Source of the DNA: Kaistia sp. 32K
GTDB taxonomy: Bacteria > Pseudomonadota > Alphaproteobacteria > Rhizobiales > Kaistiaceae
Direction: 5' to 3'
Assembly (NCBI RefSeq): GCF_016629525.1
Contig: NZ_AP024269.1
Span: 3,911,001 to 3,975,000 of the forward strand
Length of the DNA stretch: 64,000 bases
Part shown: positions 41,845 to 50,990 of the stretch, piece by piece
How the letters are laid out: the number at the start of each line of letters is the position of its first letter
How positions within the stretch are numbered: the stretch's first letter is position 1
The notes under the pieces: generated by a model
What the model was told of the DNA's origin: nothing
Database searches by the model: none
The model's input: only the letters and a program-made list of their open reading frames with translations
Program-made: the position numbers and the translations under genes

Positions 41845-42310
41845 ATCATCCTGAGGTATCAGGCGAAGCCGGGCCTCGAAGGAGGGTCCAGGGAACACCT
41901 GGAGACTGCGGGCAGATTTCGTCCGAGCATTGCAGTGCCCTCTGGATCCTCCTTCGAGGCTTCGCTGACGCGAAGCACCTCAGGATGATGGTGGAGGCGG
42001 TTGATCGGCTGGAAGGCTCCAAGATTTGGACAAACCTGCCTTCCCAAGCAGCCCCCTCACCCCACCTTCTCCCGCAACGGGAGAGGGCTTTTGGCCGGCG
42101 CGCTTCATCGATTCCGAAACGCTGCGACAGGCACAGACGCGCGCCCTCTCCCCTTGTGGGAGAGGGTTGGGGTGAGGGTTCTTCACCCCACGCTCCGCCG
42201 TCATCCCGGCGAAGGCCGGGATCCATGCAACGGAAGACCGTGACGGCCAGATCCTTGGTCCTCCTCGAGCAGGCAAGCCTCAAGCAAGGCCCTCACCCGA
42301 CCCTCTCGTG
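41845..42310. repeat. Large intergenic repeat cluster before the MFS gene
   Basis: CATCATCCTGAGGTATCAGG (41843) pairs with an inverted copy ending near 41990 (CACCTCAGGATGATGGTGG). Between 42048 and 42310 are three copies of the CCCTCTCCC family (42052-42084, 42148-42180 and 42288-42308) and one GTCATCCCGGCGAAGGCCGG (about 42199-42219). This 770-base stretch between the aldolase and MFS genes contains no other support for a gene. Confidence 0.85.
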
Positions 42311-42418
42311 ATAAAATTCCGCCAGCCTGTCGAAGTCGCCGCCCCTCGTTCGTCGGGGTTGCTGTAGGGCAGCGGTCGGTTGCGCCCGTGCGAAGTCCCT
42401 TTTTGAAGGATACACAGC

Positions 42419-43624
42419 ATGACCGGTTTCAATCGCTGGCTCGTCGTCTTCGCGGGCGCCTTGATGGGCTGCGTCGCCATCGGGGCCATGTTCTCGCTCG
42501 CCGTCTTCCTCGATCCGATGTCCACGGACACCGGATGGTCGCGGGCCGGCATATCGAGCGCCATGACGCTCAACTTCCTGATCATGGGCGTCGCCGGCAT
42601 CGGCTGGGGCGCGGCGAGCGACCGTTTCGGGCCGCGCGTCGTCGTGCTGATCGGCTCGCTTCTGCTCGGACTGGCGCTCGTTCTCGCCAGCCGGGCGACC
42701 TCGCTTCTCGCCTTCCAGCTGACCTTCGGCATTCTCGTCGGCCTCGCCGCGAGCGCCTTCTTCGCCCCGGTGATCGCCGCCGTCACCGGCTGGTTCGACA
42801 CCAACCGCAGCCTCGCCGTCTCGCTGGTCTCGGCCGGAATGGGCATGGCGCCGATGACCATCTCGCCCTTCGCCCGCTGGCTGATCACCGCCTATGACTG
42901 GCGCGTCGCCATGCTCGCGATCGGCATCGGCACCTGGGTCGTGCTGCTGCCGGCGACGATGCTGTTGCGCACCCCTCCCAGGACCACGGCTCCCGCCGCG
43001 ATCCCCGCCGCCGACGGCTCCGCGGTCGGCGGCATGACGATGCAGGGCGCCCTGCGCTCGCCGCAGTTCTGGATCCTCGGCCTCACCTTCTTTGCCTGCT
43101 GCGCGGCGCATTCGGGGCCGATCTTCCACATGGTGAGCTATGCCATCGTCTGCGGCGTCTCGCCGATGGCGGCCGTCAGCATCTACAGCGTCGAGGGGCT
43201 TGCCGGGCTCGGCGGCCGCATCCTGCTCGGCGTCGGCGCCGACAGGCTCGGCGTCAAGCCGGTGCTGGTGGCGGGACTGCTGGTGCAGGCCCTCGTCATC
43301 GCCGCCTACAGCCTCGTCGGCCAACTCGAGCAATTCTATCTGCTGGCGCTGATCTTCGGGGCCGCCTATGGCGGCGTGATGCCGCTCTATGCCGTGCTCG
43401 CGCATGATTATTTCGGCCAGAAGAACCTCGGCGCGGTGCTCGGCGCGGCGACCCTGCTGTCGAGCCTCGGCATGGCGCTCGGGCCCTGGATCGGCGGCTG
43501 GATCTTCGACACCTACCAGAACTATGCGTGGCTCTTCATCGGCTCGTCGATCGTCGGCCTCGGCGCGGTCGCCATCGCCCTCACCTTCCCGCCGCTCCGC
43601 CAGAGGCAGGCGCAGCCGGCCTGA
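42419..43624 (+). CDS. MFS transporter
   Basis: The 401-residue permease has twelve predicted helices. The loop between helices 2 and 3 (GAASDRFGPRVV) fits the MFS signature, and the central loop is short. Similarity of type is to oxalate/formate or sugar-acid (OFA-like) MFS carriers. Substrate is unknown, but its position among sugar-acid genes may point to an organic acid. No repressor is adjacent. A strong 15-bp palindrome follows the stop. Confidence 0.88.
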   Translation: MTGFNRWLVVFAGALMGCVAIGAMFSLAVFLDPMSTDTGWSRAGISSAMTLNFLIMGVAGIGWGAASDRFGPRVVVLIGSLLLGLALVLASRATSLLAFQLTFGILVGLAASAFFAPVIAAVTGWFDTNRSLAVSLVSAGMGMAPMTISPFARWLITAYDWRVAMLAIGIGTWVVLLPATMLLRTPPRTTAPAAIPAADGSAVGGMTMQGALRSPQFWILGLTFFACCAAHSGPIFHMVSYAIVCGVSPMAAVSIYSVEGLAGLGGRILLGVGADRLGVKPVLVAGLLVQALVIAAYSLVGQLEQFYLLALIFGAAYGGVMPLYAVLAHDYFGQKNLGAVLGAATLLSSLGMALGPWIGGWIFDTYQNYAWLFIGSSIVGLGAVAIALTFPPLRQRQAQPA

Positions 43625-43638
43625 GGCGCGACCCGACA

Positions 43639-43675
43639 GGAGGCGGGAGCGTCAACAAACGACGCTCCCGCCTCC
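43639..43675. terminator. 15-bp palindrome after the MFS gene
   Basis: GGAGGCGGGAGCGTC (43639-43653) and GACGCTCCCGCCTCC (43661-43675) form a perfect stem around AACAAAC. No T-run follows, so it could be a terminator with factor help or a structured repeat. The sequence from there to 43844 shows no gene. Confidence 0.55.
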
Positions 43676-43844
43676 AACGACGATTTGGCTCGCCGTTGGA
43701 CGAGACCATCATCCAGCCTTTGAAGGAGCGCCCGTCTTCCTGCATGATGGGAAGATCCCGCCTCGGCGGGCTGGATGAAGCCTACCGCTGCCGGAAGCGC
43801 ATGGAACGCCGCCATCCAACGTTCCTGCGAATCCGAGAGTGTCG

Positions 43845-44483
43845 ATGCACTGGCAGCCCTTTCCGCAAGGTCCCTTCCGTTTCTTCGCGCTGGATGTGGA
43901 GACGGCCAACAACGATCGAGGCAGCATCTGCCAGATCGGCGTCGCCTGCGTGCGGGCCGATCATTCGATCGAGACATGGGTGACCTGCGTCGACCCGAGG
44001 ACCGATGTCTGGCTCTGGAGCGGCCTGCACGGCATCACGGCCGACAAGGTGCGGGGCGCTCCGACGTTCCTGGAGGTTCTGCCCGTTCTGGAAACCGCGC
44101 TGGACGGCGCGATCATCTATCAGCATTCCGGCTTCGACCGCAGCGCCATTTCCGCCGCCTGCACGAATGCGGGGCGTGCCGCGCCGAGCTGGTCCTGGCG
44201 CGACAGCGTTCAGGTCGCCCGGAACGCCTGGCCCGAACTGAAGGGCAATGGCGGGCATGGATTGGCCCATCTCAAGATCCATCTCGGGCTTGAATTCCAT
44301 CACCACGATGCCGGCGAAGACGCGCGGGCCGCGGCGGAAGTGGTGCTGCGCGCCGAAGGCATCACGCCAATTCGCGTCCCTTCCAGAGCAGCAACCGTGG
44401 CGGCGATGCTGGATAGGCCCGACGGGATCGGCAATCTCGACGAATTCGTCGTGCGCAGCGCCTCCCCCACCTGCGACAATTGA
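43845..44483 (+). CDS. DEDDh 3'-5' exonuclease
   Basis: The 212-residue protein has the three exonuclease motifs: ALDVETAN (catalytic D and E in motif I, about residue 14-21), YQHSGFDRSAI (motif II), and HHHDAGEDARAAAEV (motif III, with the histidine of the DEDDh type). Relatives include DNA polymerase III epsilon-like and RNase T-like proteins. A role in DNA proofreading or RNA trimming is possible. No polymerase gene is near. The ATG at 43845 is chosen because GAGAG lies five bases upstream; a GTG six bases earlier cannot be excluded. Confidence 0.82.
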   Translation: MHWQPFPQGPFRFFALDVETANNDRGSICQIGVACVRADHSIETWVTCVDPRTDVWLWSGLHGITADKVRGAPTFLEVLPVLETALDGAIIYQHSGFDRSAISAACTNAGRAAPSWSWRDSVQVARNAWPELKGNGGHGLAHLKIHLGLEFHHHDAGEDARAAAEVVLRAEGITPIRVPSRAATVAAMLDRPDGIGNLDEFVVRSASPTCDN

Positions 44484-44549
44484 CCCGGCGAAGGACACGC
44501 TCTATCGCATGCGGCATCGCACAATCCGCAAGCGGGGGCCGAAGGCTCA

Positions 44550-45224
44550 ATGATCGTGCTCGAAGCGGTCAGCCATGATTTCGATGGCCGGCCCGTCCTG
44601 ACCGGGATCGATCTCGCGCTCGCCGAGCGCCGCATCGGCATCGTCGGCGCCAACGGCTCCGGCAAGAGCACGTTGGCGCGGCTGCTGAACGGGCTGGTCC
44701 TGCCGAAGGCGGGGCGCGTGCTGGTCGACGGCGTCGACACGAGGAAGGACGTCAAGGCGATCCGCCGCAAGGTCGGCTTCGTGTTCCAGAACCCCGACCA
44801 CCAGATCGTCATGCCGATCGTCGGCGAGGACCTCGCCTTCGGGCTGAAGGCGCGCAAGATCCCGAAGGCGGAGATCGATGCGCGCATCGACGCGGCGCTG
44901 GCGCGATACGATCTCGGCCATCTGCGCGAGCGGCCGGTGCATCTGCTCTCCGGCGGCGAGAAGCAGCTGGTGGCGATGTCGGCGGTGCTCGTCACCGATC
45001 CCGAGATCCTCGTCTTCGACGAGCCGACGACGCTGCTCGACCTCCGCAACCGCAACCGCGTCGCCGCCGCCATCGACGCGCTGCCGCACCCGGCCCTCGT
45101 CGTCAGCCACGACCTCGAGCTGATCGCCGGCTTCGAGCGCGTGTTGATGATCGAGGATGGCCGCGTCGCCGCCGACGGATTGCCTGGCGAAGTGCTGCCG
45201 TTCTATCGCGAGCGGATGCGATGA
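44550..45224 (+). CDS. bioM: Biotin transporter ATPase BioM
   Basis: This 224-residue ECF-type ATPase has the Walker A motif GANGSGKST (about residue 34), the Q-loop VFQNPDHQ, the signature LSGGEKQ and Walker B EILVFDEPTT. BioM energises biotin uptake with the membrane protein BioN and the substrate-binding BioY. Gene order bioM-bioN-bioY is that of the canonical rhizobial biotin transporter, which supports the naming. Its stop overlaps the bioN start by four bases (ATGA). No BioR-type operator was recognised upstream. The exonuclease gene lies 66 bases upstream, in the same direction. Confidence 0.92.
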   Translation: MIVLEAVSHDFDGRPVLTGIDLALAERRIGIVGANGSGKSTLARLLNGLVLPKAGRVLVDGVDTRKDVKAIRRKVGFVFQNPDHQIVMPIVGEDLAFGLKARKIPKAEIDARIDAALARYDLGHLRERPVHLLSGGEKQLVAMSAVLVTDPEILVFDEPTTLLDLRNRNRVAAAIDALPHPALVVSHDLELIAGFERVLMIEDGRVAADGLPGEVLPFYRERMR

Positions 45225-45820
45225 CCATCGGGCTCTATCATCCGGGCCATTCGAGGCTGCACCGCGCGACGGCCGGCGCCAAGCTTTCGGCGCTGCTCGT
45301 CATCTCGCTGGCGCTGTTCCTGGTGCCGTCCGAGATCGCCGTCTTCGCCAGCGTACCGCTTGCCTTCGCCGTCTATCTCTCGACCGGCGCGCCGTTCCGC
45401 AGCCTGATGGCGCAACTGCGCGGCCCGGCGATCCTGCTCGGCATCATCTTCCTGTTCCATCTCGTCTTCGGGTCGATCGCGGAAGGCGCGCTTACCGTGG
45501 CGCGCTTCGCGACGCTGATCCTGCTCGCCAGCGCCGTAACGCTGACGACGCCGGTCTCGGAAATGGCGGAGCTGGTCGAATGGCTACTTGGGCCGTTCCG
45601 GCCGATTGGCGTCAATCCGGAGAAGGTCGGGCTCGCCATCGCGCTCGCCATCCGCTTCGTGCCGCTGATATCAGAGGAATTCCGTCATATCCGCGAGGCG
45701 CAGGCGGCGCGCGGGCTCGCCGCCAATCCGCTGGCGCTGATCGTGCCGCTGATCATCCGCACGCTGAAATCCGCCGACGAACTTGCCGACGCCATCGAGG
45801 CGCGCGGCTACGAGACTTGA
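45221..45820 (+). CDS. bioN: Biotin transporter transmembrane component BioN
   Basis: The 199-residue protein has about five membrane helices and the coupling motif AQAARG near the C-terminus (residue 162-167), which contacts the ATPase of energy-coupling-factor transporters. Context between bioM and bioY fixes the name. Length fits BioN. It acts in the inner membrane as the T component. The start overlaps bioM; its stop is 50 bases before bioY, where AGGAGACG precedes the ATG. Confidence 0.92.
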   Translation: MTIGLYHPGHSRLHRATAGAKLSALLVISLALFLVPSEIAVFASVPLAFAVYLSTGAPFRSLMAQLRGPAILLGIIFLFHLVFGSIAEGALTVARFATLILLASAVTLTTPVSEMAELVEWLLGPFRPIGVNPEKVGLAIALAIRFVPLISEEFRHIREAQAARGLAANPLALIVPLIIRTLKSADELADAIEARGYET

Positions 45821-45869
45821 AGACTAAGCCTTGGGGATCCTGGATCCCCCAACAGGAGACGACAATCCG

Positions 45870-46430
45870 ATGAGCCGGGACGTTTCGACGCGTGACATCG
45901 TTTATATCGCGCTGTTCGCAGCCCTGATGGCGGCGATCAATCTGGTGCCGGCCTTCCAGGTCGGCTTCCTGCCGGTGCCGATCACGGCCCAGACGCTCGG
46001 CGTCATGCTGGCCGGCAGCCTGATCGGCGCCAAGCGGGGCGCGCTCGCCATCCTGCTCTTCGTGCTGCTGGTGGCGCTCGGTCTGCCGCTGCTCTCCGGC
46101 GGCCATGGCGGCCTCTCGGTCTTCTTCGGCCCGACCGCCGGCTTCATCATCGCCTGGCCGTTCGCCGCCTTCGTCACCGGCTGGCTGACCGAATTGAACT
46201 GGCGGCGGATGAACGCCGTCTGGTTCTTTGTCTTCTCGGCGATCGGCGGCATCGGCGTGGTCTATCTGATCGGCATCCCCTGGCTCGCCATGGTCGCCAA
46301 GCTGTCGCTCTGGGATGCCGCCAAGGGATCGCTGATCTTCGTGCCGGGCGATCTGATCAAGGCGGCCGTCGCCGCCGTCATCGCCGAGACGGTCCGGCGG
46401 TCCTACCCGCTGATGCAGGCGGCGCGCTAA
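45870..46430 (+). CDS. bioY: Biotin transporter substrate-binding component BioY
   Basis: The 186-residue membrane protein has the typical BioY layout of six helices: IVYIALFAALMAAINLVPAF at the start, VPITAQTLGVMLAGSLIGAKRG in the middle, and FFGPTAGFIIAWPFAAF and FVPGDLIKAAVAAVIAE near the end. It captures biotin with high affinity. The ATG at 45870 gives the normal length; an upstream frame would add 13 non-matching residues. It ends in front of the convergent luciferase-like gene, with a 9-bp stem overlapping both ends. Confidence 0.93.
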   Translation: MSRDVSTRDIVYIALFAALMAAINLVPAFQVGFLPVPITAQTLGVMLAGSLIGAKRGALAILLFVLLVALGLPLLSGGHGGLSVFFGPTAGFIIAWPFAAFVTGWLTELNWRRMNAVWFFVFSAIGGIGVVYLIGIPWLAMVAKLSLWDAAKGSLIFVPGDLIKAAVAAVIAETVRRSYPLMQAAR

Positions 46431-46455
46431 CGCTTCGCTACCGGAACGCTAACGC

Positions 46456-46482
46456 GATCGGCGCTGTTAACCGGCGCCGATC
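46456..46482. terminator. Palindrome between bioY and the luciferase-like gene
   Basis: GATCGGCGC (46456-46464) pairs perfectly with GCGCCGATC (46474-46482). It overlaps the last codons of the convergent luciferase-like gene. No T-run is obvious. It may terminate from both sides. Confidence 0.45.
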
Positions 46483-47459
46483 CCGCCGGCTCTAGCGATC
46501 AGCTCGATCGAGCGCAGCCGCGCGGCATGGTCGTAGACATCCGAGACGAGGATCAGCTCGTCGGCACCGGTCTCCTTCACCAGCGCCTGCATGCCCGCCC
46601 GGACGGTATCCGGTGAGCCGACGATCGAGCGGGCCAGCATCTGCCTCGCCTGCGCCCGCTCCATCGGCGACCAGTAGGTCTCGATATCGTCGATCGGCGG
46701 CTTGGAAAGGCCCCGCGCACCGCGAAAAATGTCGGCGAACGACATCTGCTGCGTCGTCGCCAGCCGCCTTGCCTCGTCGTCCGTCTCGGCCGCGATCACG
46801 TTGACGCCGACCATGGCATAGGGCCGGTCGAGCTGTTCCGAAGGCTTGAAGCGGCTCCGGTAGATTTCGAGCGCCGGCAAAAGCAGGTCGGGTGCGAAAT
46901 GCGAGGCGAAAGCGTAGGGCAGGCCCAGTTCCGCCGCCAGCATGGCGCCAAAGTTGCTGGAGCCGAGGATCCAGAGCGGCACCTCGGTTCCGGCCGCCGG
47001 CACGGCGACGATGCGCTGGCTGGGACCGGCCGGCGCCAGAAACGCCTGCAATTCCAGCACGTCCTGCGGAAAATTCTCGGCATTGTCGGGCGAACGGCGC
47101 AGCGCCCGGAGCGTGATCTGGTCCGTTCCCGGAGCCCGGCCGAGGCCGAGATCGATGCGGCCGGGGAAGAGCCTGGCCAGTGTGCCGAACTGCTCGGCGA
47201 TCACATAGGGCGCATGGTTCGGCAGCATGATGCCGCCGGCGCCGATGCGGATGGTCTTGGTGCCGGCCGCGATATGGGCCAGCACGATCGAGGTCGCGGC
47301 GCTGGCGATGCCCGGCATGTTGTGATGCTCGGCAACCCAGATGCGGTTGTAGCCCCAGCGCTCGGCATGCGCCGCGACATCGCGGGCGCTGTCGAGCGCG
47401 CCGCGCGCATCGGTCTCCTCGGTCACGCGGACGAGCTCGAGAATGGACAAAGGCGTCAT
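46467..47459 (-). CDS. LLM class flavin-dependent oxidoreductase
   Basis: This 330-residue enzyme has a luciferase-like (bacterial luciferase/alkanesulfonate monooxygenase) fold, with the family segments [42 protein letters not shown] and GLGRAPGTD. It would use reduced flavin and oxygen. The substrate is unknown. It ends facing bioY and begins 86 bases from the ileS 3' end. Nothing ties it functionally to the biotin importer or to tRNA charging. Confidence 0.9.
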   Translation of the reverse strand: MTPLSILELVRVTEETDARGALDSARDVAAHAERWGYNRIWVAEHHNMPGIASAATSIVLAHIAAGTKTIRIGAGGIMLPNHAPYVIAEQFGTLARLFPGRIDLGLGRAPGTDQITLRALRRSPDNAENFPQDVLELQAFLAPAGPSQRIVAVPAAGTEVPLWILGSSNFGAMLAAELGLPYAFASHFAPDLLLPALEIYRSRFKPSEQLDRPYAMVGVNVIAAETDDEARRLATTQQMSFADIFRGARGLSKPPIDDIETYWSPMERAQARQMLARSIVGSPDTVRAGMQALVKETGADELILVSDVYDHAARLRSIELIARAGGIGAG

Positions 47460-47495
47460 TTCAGTCCCCCGATCGTCCGGCCGAAACCGGGAAAA

Positions 47496-47525
47496 TTTCG
47501 CCCGGCCGCGACCGGCCGGGCGAAA
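47496..47525 (-). terminator. Terminator of ileS
   Basis: TTTCGCCCGGCC and GGCCGGGCGAAA form a perfect 12-bp stem with a six-base loop, followed on the minus strand by ATTTTCCC. It lies 20-50 bases beyond the ileS stop and 37 bases before the oxidoreductase start. Confidence 0.8.
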
Positions 47526-47545
47526 ACATCAATCCTCGCCGCGCC

Positions 47546-50500
47546 TTAGCGCGCGACGCGGACGCCGATGGCGATCGGCTCGTCGAGCAGGCTCGTCTCG
47601 GAGACGAAGCCCTCCGGCTGGCCGTCGGTCGGGCGCAGCGTCTCGGCCAGCGTCTCGGCGCGGACCTGGTCCTCGTGCGCGAGGATCGCGGCGGCGGCGC
47701 CGTTGGCGATCTTCACCTCGATGTGGATCCGGTCCGAGATGTTGAGGCCGGCTTCCTTGCGCGCCGTCTGCACCAGGCGGATGAAGTCGCGGGCGACACC
47801 CTCGCGCTCCAGCGCCTCGTCGACATGGGTATCGAGCACGACCACACCGGCGGCGCCGTCGAAGGCGACCGCGTCGAGGCCTTCATTGGCCTTGAAGCGC
47901 AGCTCGTATTCGCCCGGCTCGATGGTCTGGCCCGCGACCGCATAGCGGCCGTCGCCGAGATCTTCCCACTCGCCGGCCCGCGCCGCGTTGAGCACGTCCT
48001 TCAGACCCTTGCCGAGCCGCTTGCCGATCTTCGGATCGACGGCGAGCACGACCTGGCCGAAGGCGGACGGATCGACCGCCAGCACGACTTCCTTGACGTT
48101 CACCTCGTCGGCGATGACGTCCTTCAAGAGCGCCAGCTTCTCGAAGCCCCGATGCGCGACGGTGAGGCTGCGCAGCGGCAGGCGCGTGCGCAGGTTCTTG
48201 ACCGTGCGGATCGAGGCGGCTGCCGACGCGACCGTCCGGGCCAGATCCATGCGCTCGACCAGCGCCTTGTCGTCGACCAGCGCCGAAGCGTCCGGCCAGT
48301 TGGCCAGATGCACGCTCTCGCCGTCGACCAGCGCCCGATGGATGTGCTCGGTCAGGAACGGCAGGAACGGCGCCAGGGCGCGCGTCATCGTCACGAGCAC
48401 GGTGTAGAGCGTGTCGTAGGCGGCCTGCTTGTCGGCGTCCTTCTCCGACTTCCAGAACCGGTCGCGCGAGCGGCGGATGAACCAGTTGTTCAGCGCCTCG
48501 ATGAAGGGCGGGAAGGCGTTGGTCGCGCCGGCGAGGTCGAGCTTTTCCATCGACGCCTCGATGCCGCGGATCAGATCGGCGGTCTTGGCGAGGATGTAGC
48601 GATCGAGCTCGGCGTCGGCGGTCGTGACCAGCCGGCCCTTGATGCCGTCGATATTGGCGTAGAGCGTGAAGAACGAATAGGCGTTCCAGATCGGCAGCAT
48701 GACCTGGCGCACCGTCTCGGCGATGGCGCGGCCGTCCTTCGGCATGGCGAGATCGCCGCCGGAGAGCAGCGGCGACGACACCAGATACCAGCGCAGCGCA
48801 TCGGCGCCATAGGTATTGAAGACCTCGATCGGGTCCGGATAGTTGCGGAGCCGCTTCGAGAGCTTCTGCTTGTTCTCGTCGAGCACGACGCCGTGGCAAA
48901 CGACCGAGCGGAACGGCGCCTTGTCGAACAGGGCGGTCGCCATCACCATCAGCGTGTAGAACCAGCCGCGCGTCTGCGCGACATACTCGACGATGAAATC
49001 GCCGGGGAAGTGGCCCTCGAACCAGTCCTTGTTCTCGAACGGGTAATGCACCTGCGCGAACGGCATCGACCCGCTCTCGAACCAGCAGTCGAGCACGTCC
49101 TCGACGCGGCGCATCACCGACTTGCCGGTCGGATCATCCGGGTTCGGGCGGGTCAGGTCGTCGATATAGGGCCGGTGCAGATCCTTCGGGCGCACGCCGA
49201 AATCCCGCTCGAGTTCGTCGAGCGAGCCATAGACGTCCAGGCGCGGATAGTTCGGATCATCCGACTTCCAGACCGGGATCGGCGAGCCCCAGAAGCGGTT
49301 GCGGCCGATGTTCCAGTCGCGCGCATTCTCCAGCCACTTGCCGAACAGGCCGTCCTTGATATGGCCCGGCACCCAGTCGATGCCCTGGTTCAGCTCGACC
49401 ATCCGATCCTTGAACGCCGACACCTGGACATACCAGGAGCGCAGCGCCTTGTAGATCAGCGGCTGGTCGGTGCGCCAGCAATGCGGGTAGTTGTGGTCAT
49501 AGGTCTCGTGGCGCAGCACGGCGCCCTGAGCCTTGACCTCGCGGATCACTTCCTTGTTGGCGTCGAAGACGTTCTGGCCCTCGAAGGACGGCGCCTCGGC
49601 GGTGAAATTGCCGGCGAAGTCGACGGGGTCGACGACCGGGATGCCGTTCGACTGCGCCAGCGCCATGTCGTCCTCGCCGAAGGCGGGAGCGATATGGACG
49701 ACGCCGGTGCCGTCGGTCATCTCGATGAAGGCGGCCGCATGCACGCGGAAGGCGCCCTCTTCGCGCTTCGAGGCGAAGAAGGGGAACAGCGGCTGGTAGG
49801 TGCGGCCGACGAGATCGGCGCCCGAGACGGTCGCGACCTCCTGGTAATCGGCCAGCTCATGCGCGTAGTTCGCCACCAGCGGCGCGCCGAGGATGACGCG
49901 CTCATTGCCCTTCTGGAGCACGGCGTAGTCGGCATCGGCCTTGACCGCCAGCGCCATGTTGGACGGCAGGGTCCAGGGCGTCGTCGTCCAGGCGAGCAGG
50001 CGCGTCGGCACGGTCTCGCCCTCGACGGGATCGAGCAGGAAGCCGACCGTCAGCGCCGGGTCCTGGCGCATGCGGTAGGAATTGTCGAGGCGGGTCTCGA
50101 AGTTCGACAGCGGCGTCTGCGCGGCCCAGCTATAGGGCACGACGCGGTAGCCCTCATAGATCAGGCCCTTGTCGTGCAGCTGCTTGAACGCCCACATGAC
50201 GCTCTCCATGAAGGAGAGGTCCATCGTCTTGTAGTCGTTCTTGAAATCGACCCAGCGCGCCGAGCGCGTGACATAGTATTCCCAGTCCGCCGTGAACTGC
50301 TGCACCGAGGTGCGGCAATGCTCGTTGAAGCGGGCGACGCCGTATTTCAGGATCTCGAGGCGACCGGAGACGCCGAGTTCCTTCTCCGACTGCATCTCGG
50401 CCGGCAGGCCGTGGCAATCCCAGCCGAAACGGCGGTCGACGACCTTGCCGCGCATCGTCTGATAGCGCGGCACCAGATCCTTGACGAAGCCGGTGACCAG

Positions 50501-50698
50501 ATGGCCGTAATGCGGCAGGCCGTTGGCGAAGGGCGGTCCGTCATAGAAGACGAATTCCGACGCGCCCTGCTCCCGACGCTGTTCGATCGAGCGCTCGAAG
50601 ATCTCGTTCTCTTTCCACCATGCGCCGATCGCTTCCTCGATCTTGGGGAAGGAGGGCGACGACTCGGCGGCGGGATAGACGGTCTTCGGCTCTGTCAT
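47546..50698 (-). CDS. ileS: Isoleucyl-tRNA synthetase, type 2 (eukaryote-like)
   Basis: The 1050-residue enzyme charges tRNA(Ile) in the cytoplasm. It has the class I HIGH motif as HYGH (GLPHYGHLVTG, near residue 60), the KMSKS motif as KLSKR (NKQKLSKRLRNYP, near residue 611), and an editing domain between. The start (SFPKIEEAIGAWWKENEIF), GWDCHGLPAE and the overall length mark the longer, eukaryote/archaea-like type 2 form rather than the 920-960-residue type 1 of E. coli. Type 2 enzymes often resist mupirocin. The ATG at 50698 gives a normal N-terminus. No T-box or attenuator is visible. Confidence 0.93.
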   Translation of the reverse strand: MTEPKTVYPAAESSPSFPKIEEAIGAWWKENEIFERSIEQRREQGASEFVFYDGPPFANGLPHYGHLVTGFVKDLVPRYQTMRGKVVDRRFGWDCHGLPAEMQSEKELGVSGRLEILKYGVARFNEHCRTSVQQFTADWEYYVTRSARWVDFKNDYKTMDLSFMESVMWAFKQLHDKGLIYEGYRVVPYSWAAQTPLSNFETRLDNSYRMRQDPALTVGFLLDPVEGETVPTRLLAWTTTPWTLPSNMALAVKADADYAVLQKGNERVILGAPLVANYAHELADYQEVATVSGADLVGRTYQPLFPFFASKREEGAFRVHAAAFIEMTDGTGVVHIAPAFGEDDMALAQSNGIPVVDPVDFAGNFTAEAPSFEGQNVFDANKEVIREVKAQGAVLRHETYDHNYPHCWRTDQPLIYKALRSWYVQVSAFKDRMVELNQGIDWVPGHIKDGLFGKWLENARDWNIGRNRFWGSPIPVWKSDDPNYPRLDVYGSLDELERDFGVRPKDLHRPYIDDLTRPNPDDPTGKSVMRRVEDVLDCWFESGSMPFAQVHYPFENKDWFEGHFPGDFIVEYVAQTRGWFYTLMVMATALFDKAPFRSVVCHGVVLDENKQKLSKRLRNYPDPIEVFNTYGADALRWYLVSSPLLSGGDLAMPKDGRAIAETVRQVMLPIWNAYSFFTLYANIDGIKGRLVTTADAELDRYILAKTADLIRGIEASMEKLDLAGATNAFPPFIEALNNWFIRRSRDRFWKSEKDADKQAAYDTLYTVLVTMTRALAPFLPFLTEHIHRALVDGESVHLANWPDASALVDDKALVERMDLARTVASAAASIRTVKNLRTRLPLRSLTVAHRGFEKLALLKDVIADEVNVKEVVLAVDPSAFGQVVLAVDPKIGKRLGKGLKDVLNAARAGEWEDLGDGRYAVAGQTIEPGEYELRFKANEGLDAVAFDGAAGVVVLDTHVDEALEREGVARDFIRLVQTARKEAGLNISDRIHIEVKIANGAAAAILAHEDQVRAETLAETLRPTDGQPEGFVSETSLLDEPIAIGVRVAR

Positions 50699-50862
50699 GG
50701 CGAATGTCTTTGTTCTTGTCGGAAATCGTGGGCGGAAATCGGGCCTTCGATAGCGCCTTTGCGGCAATGGCGCCACCCCTGACGGCAAGGGCCCTGATAT
50801 GGGAGCCGGCGCAGGAACTTGAAAGGGTCGGGATTGGCCGGCCGTCTAGGCAAAAGGCAAGG

Positions 50863-50990
50863 AAGCCCCCTCACCCAACCCTCTCCCGCAAGCGGGCGAG
50901 GGCTTTTCGGCCAGTGCCAGTGTCGATATCGGCACCGTGTGATGCGCTCCCTCTCCCGCGTGCGGGAGAGGGTTGGGGTGAGGGTCTTAC
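50863..50990. repeat. Inverted repeat pair before purK
   Basis: CCCTCACCCAACCCTCTCCC near 50869 and CGGGAGAGGGTTGGGGTGAG near 50963 are the 'CTCACCC...' family. They lie at the purK 3' end. From 50699 to 50862 no gene is visible. Confidence 0.8.

Noticed and set aside
43639..43675. A perfect palindrome as an IS terminal repeat
   Set aside because: There is no transposase or second terminal repeat nearby; a terminator or repeat is more likely.
44484..44549. BioR operator upstream of bioM
   Set aside because: I saw no TTATMKATAA-like site in the 66-base spacer.
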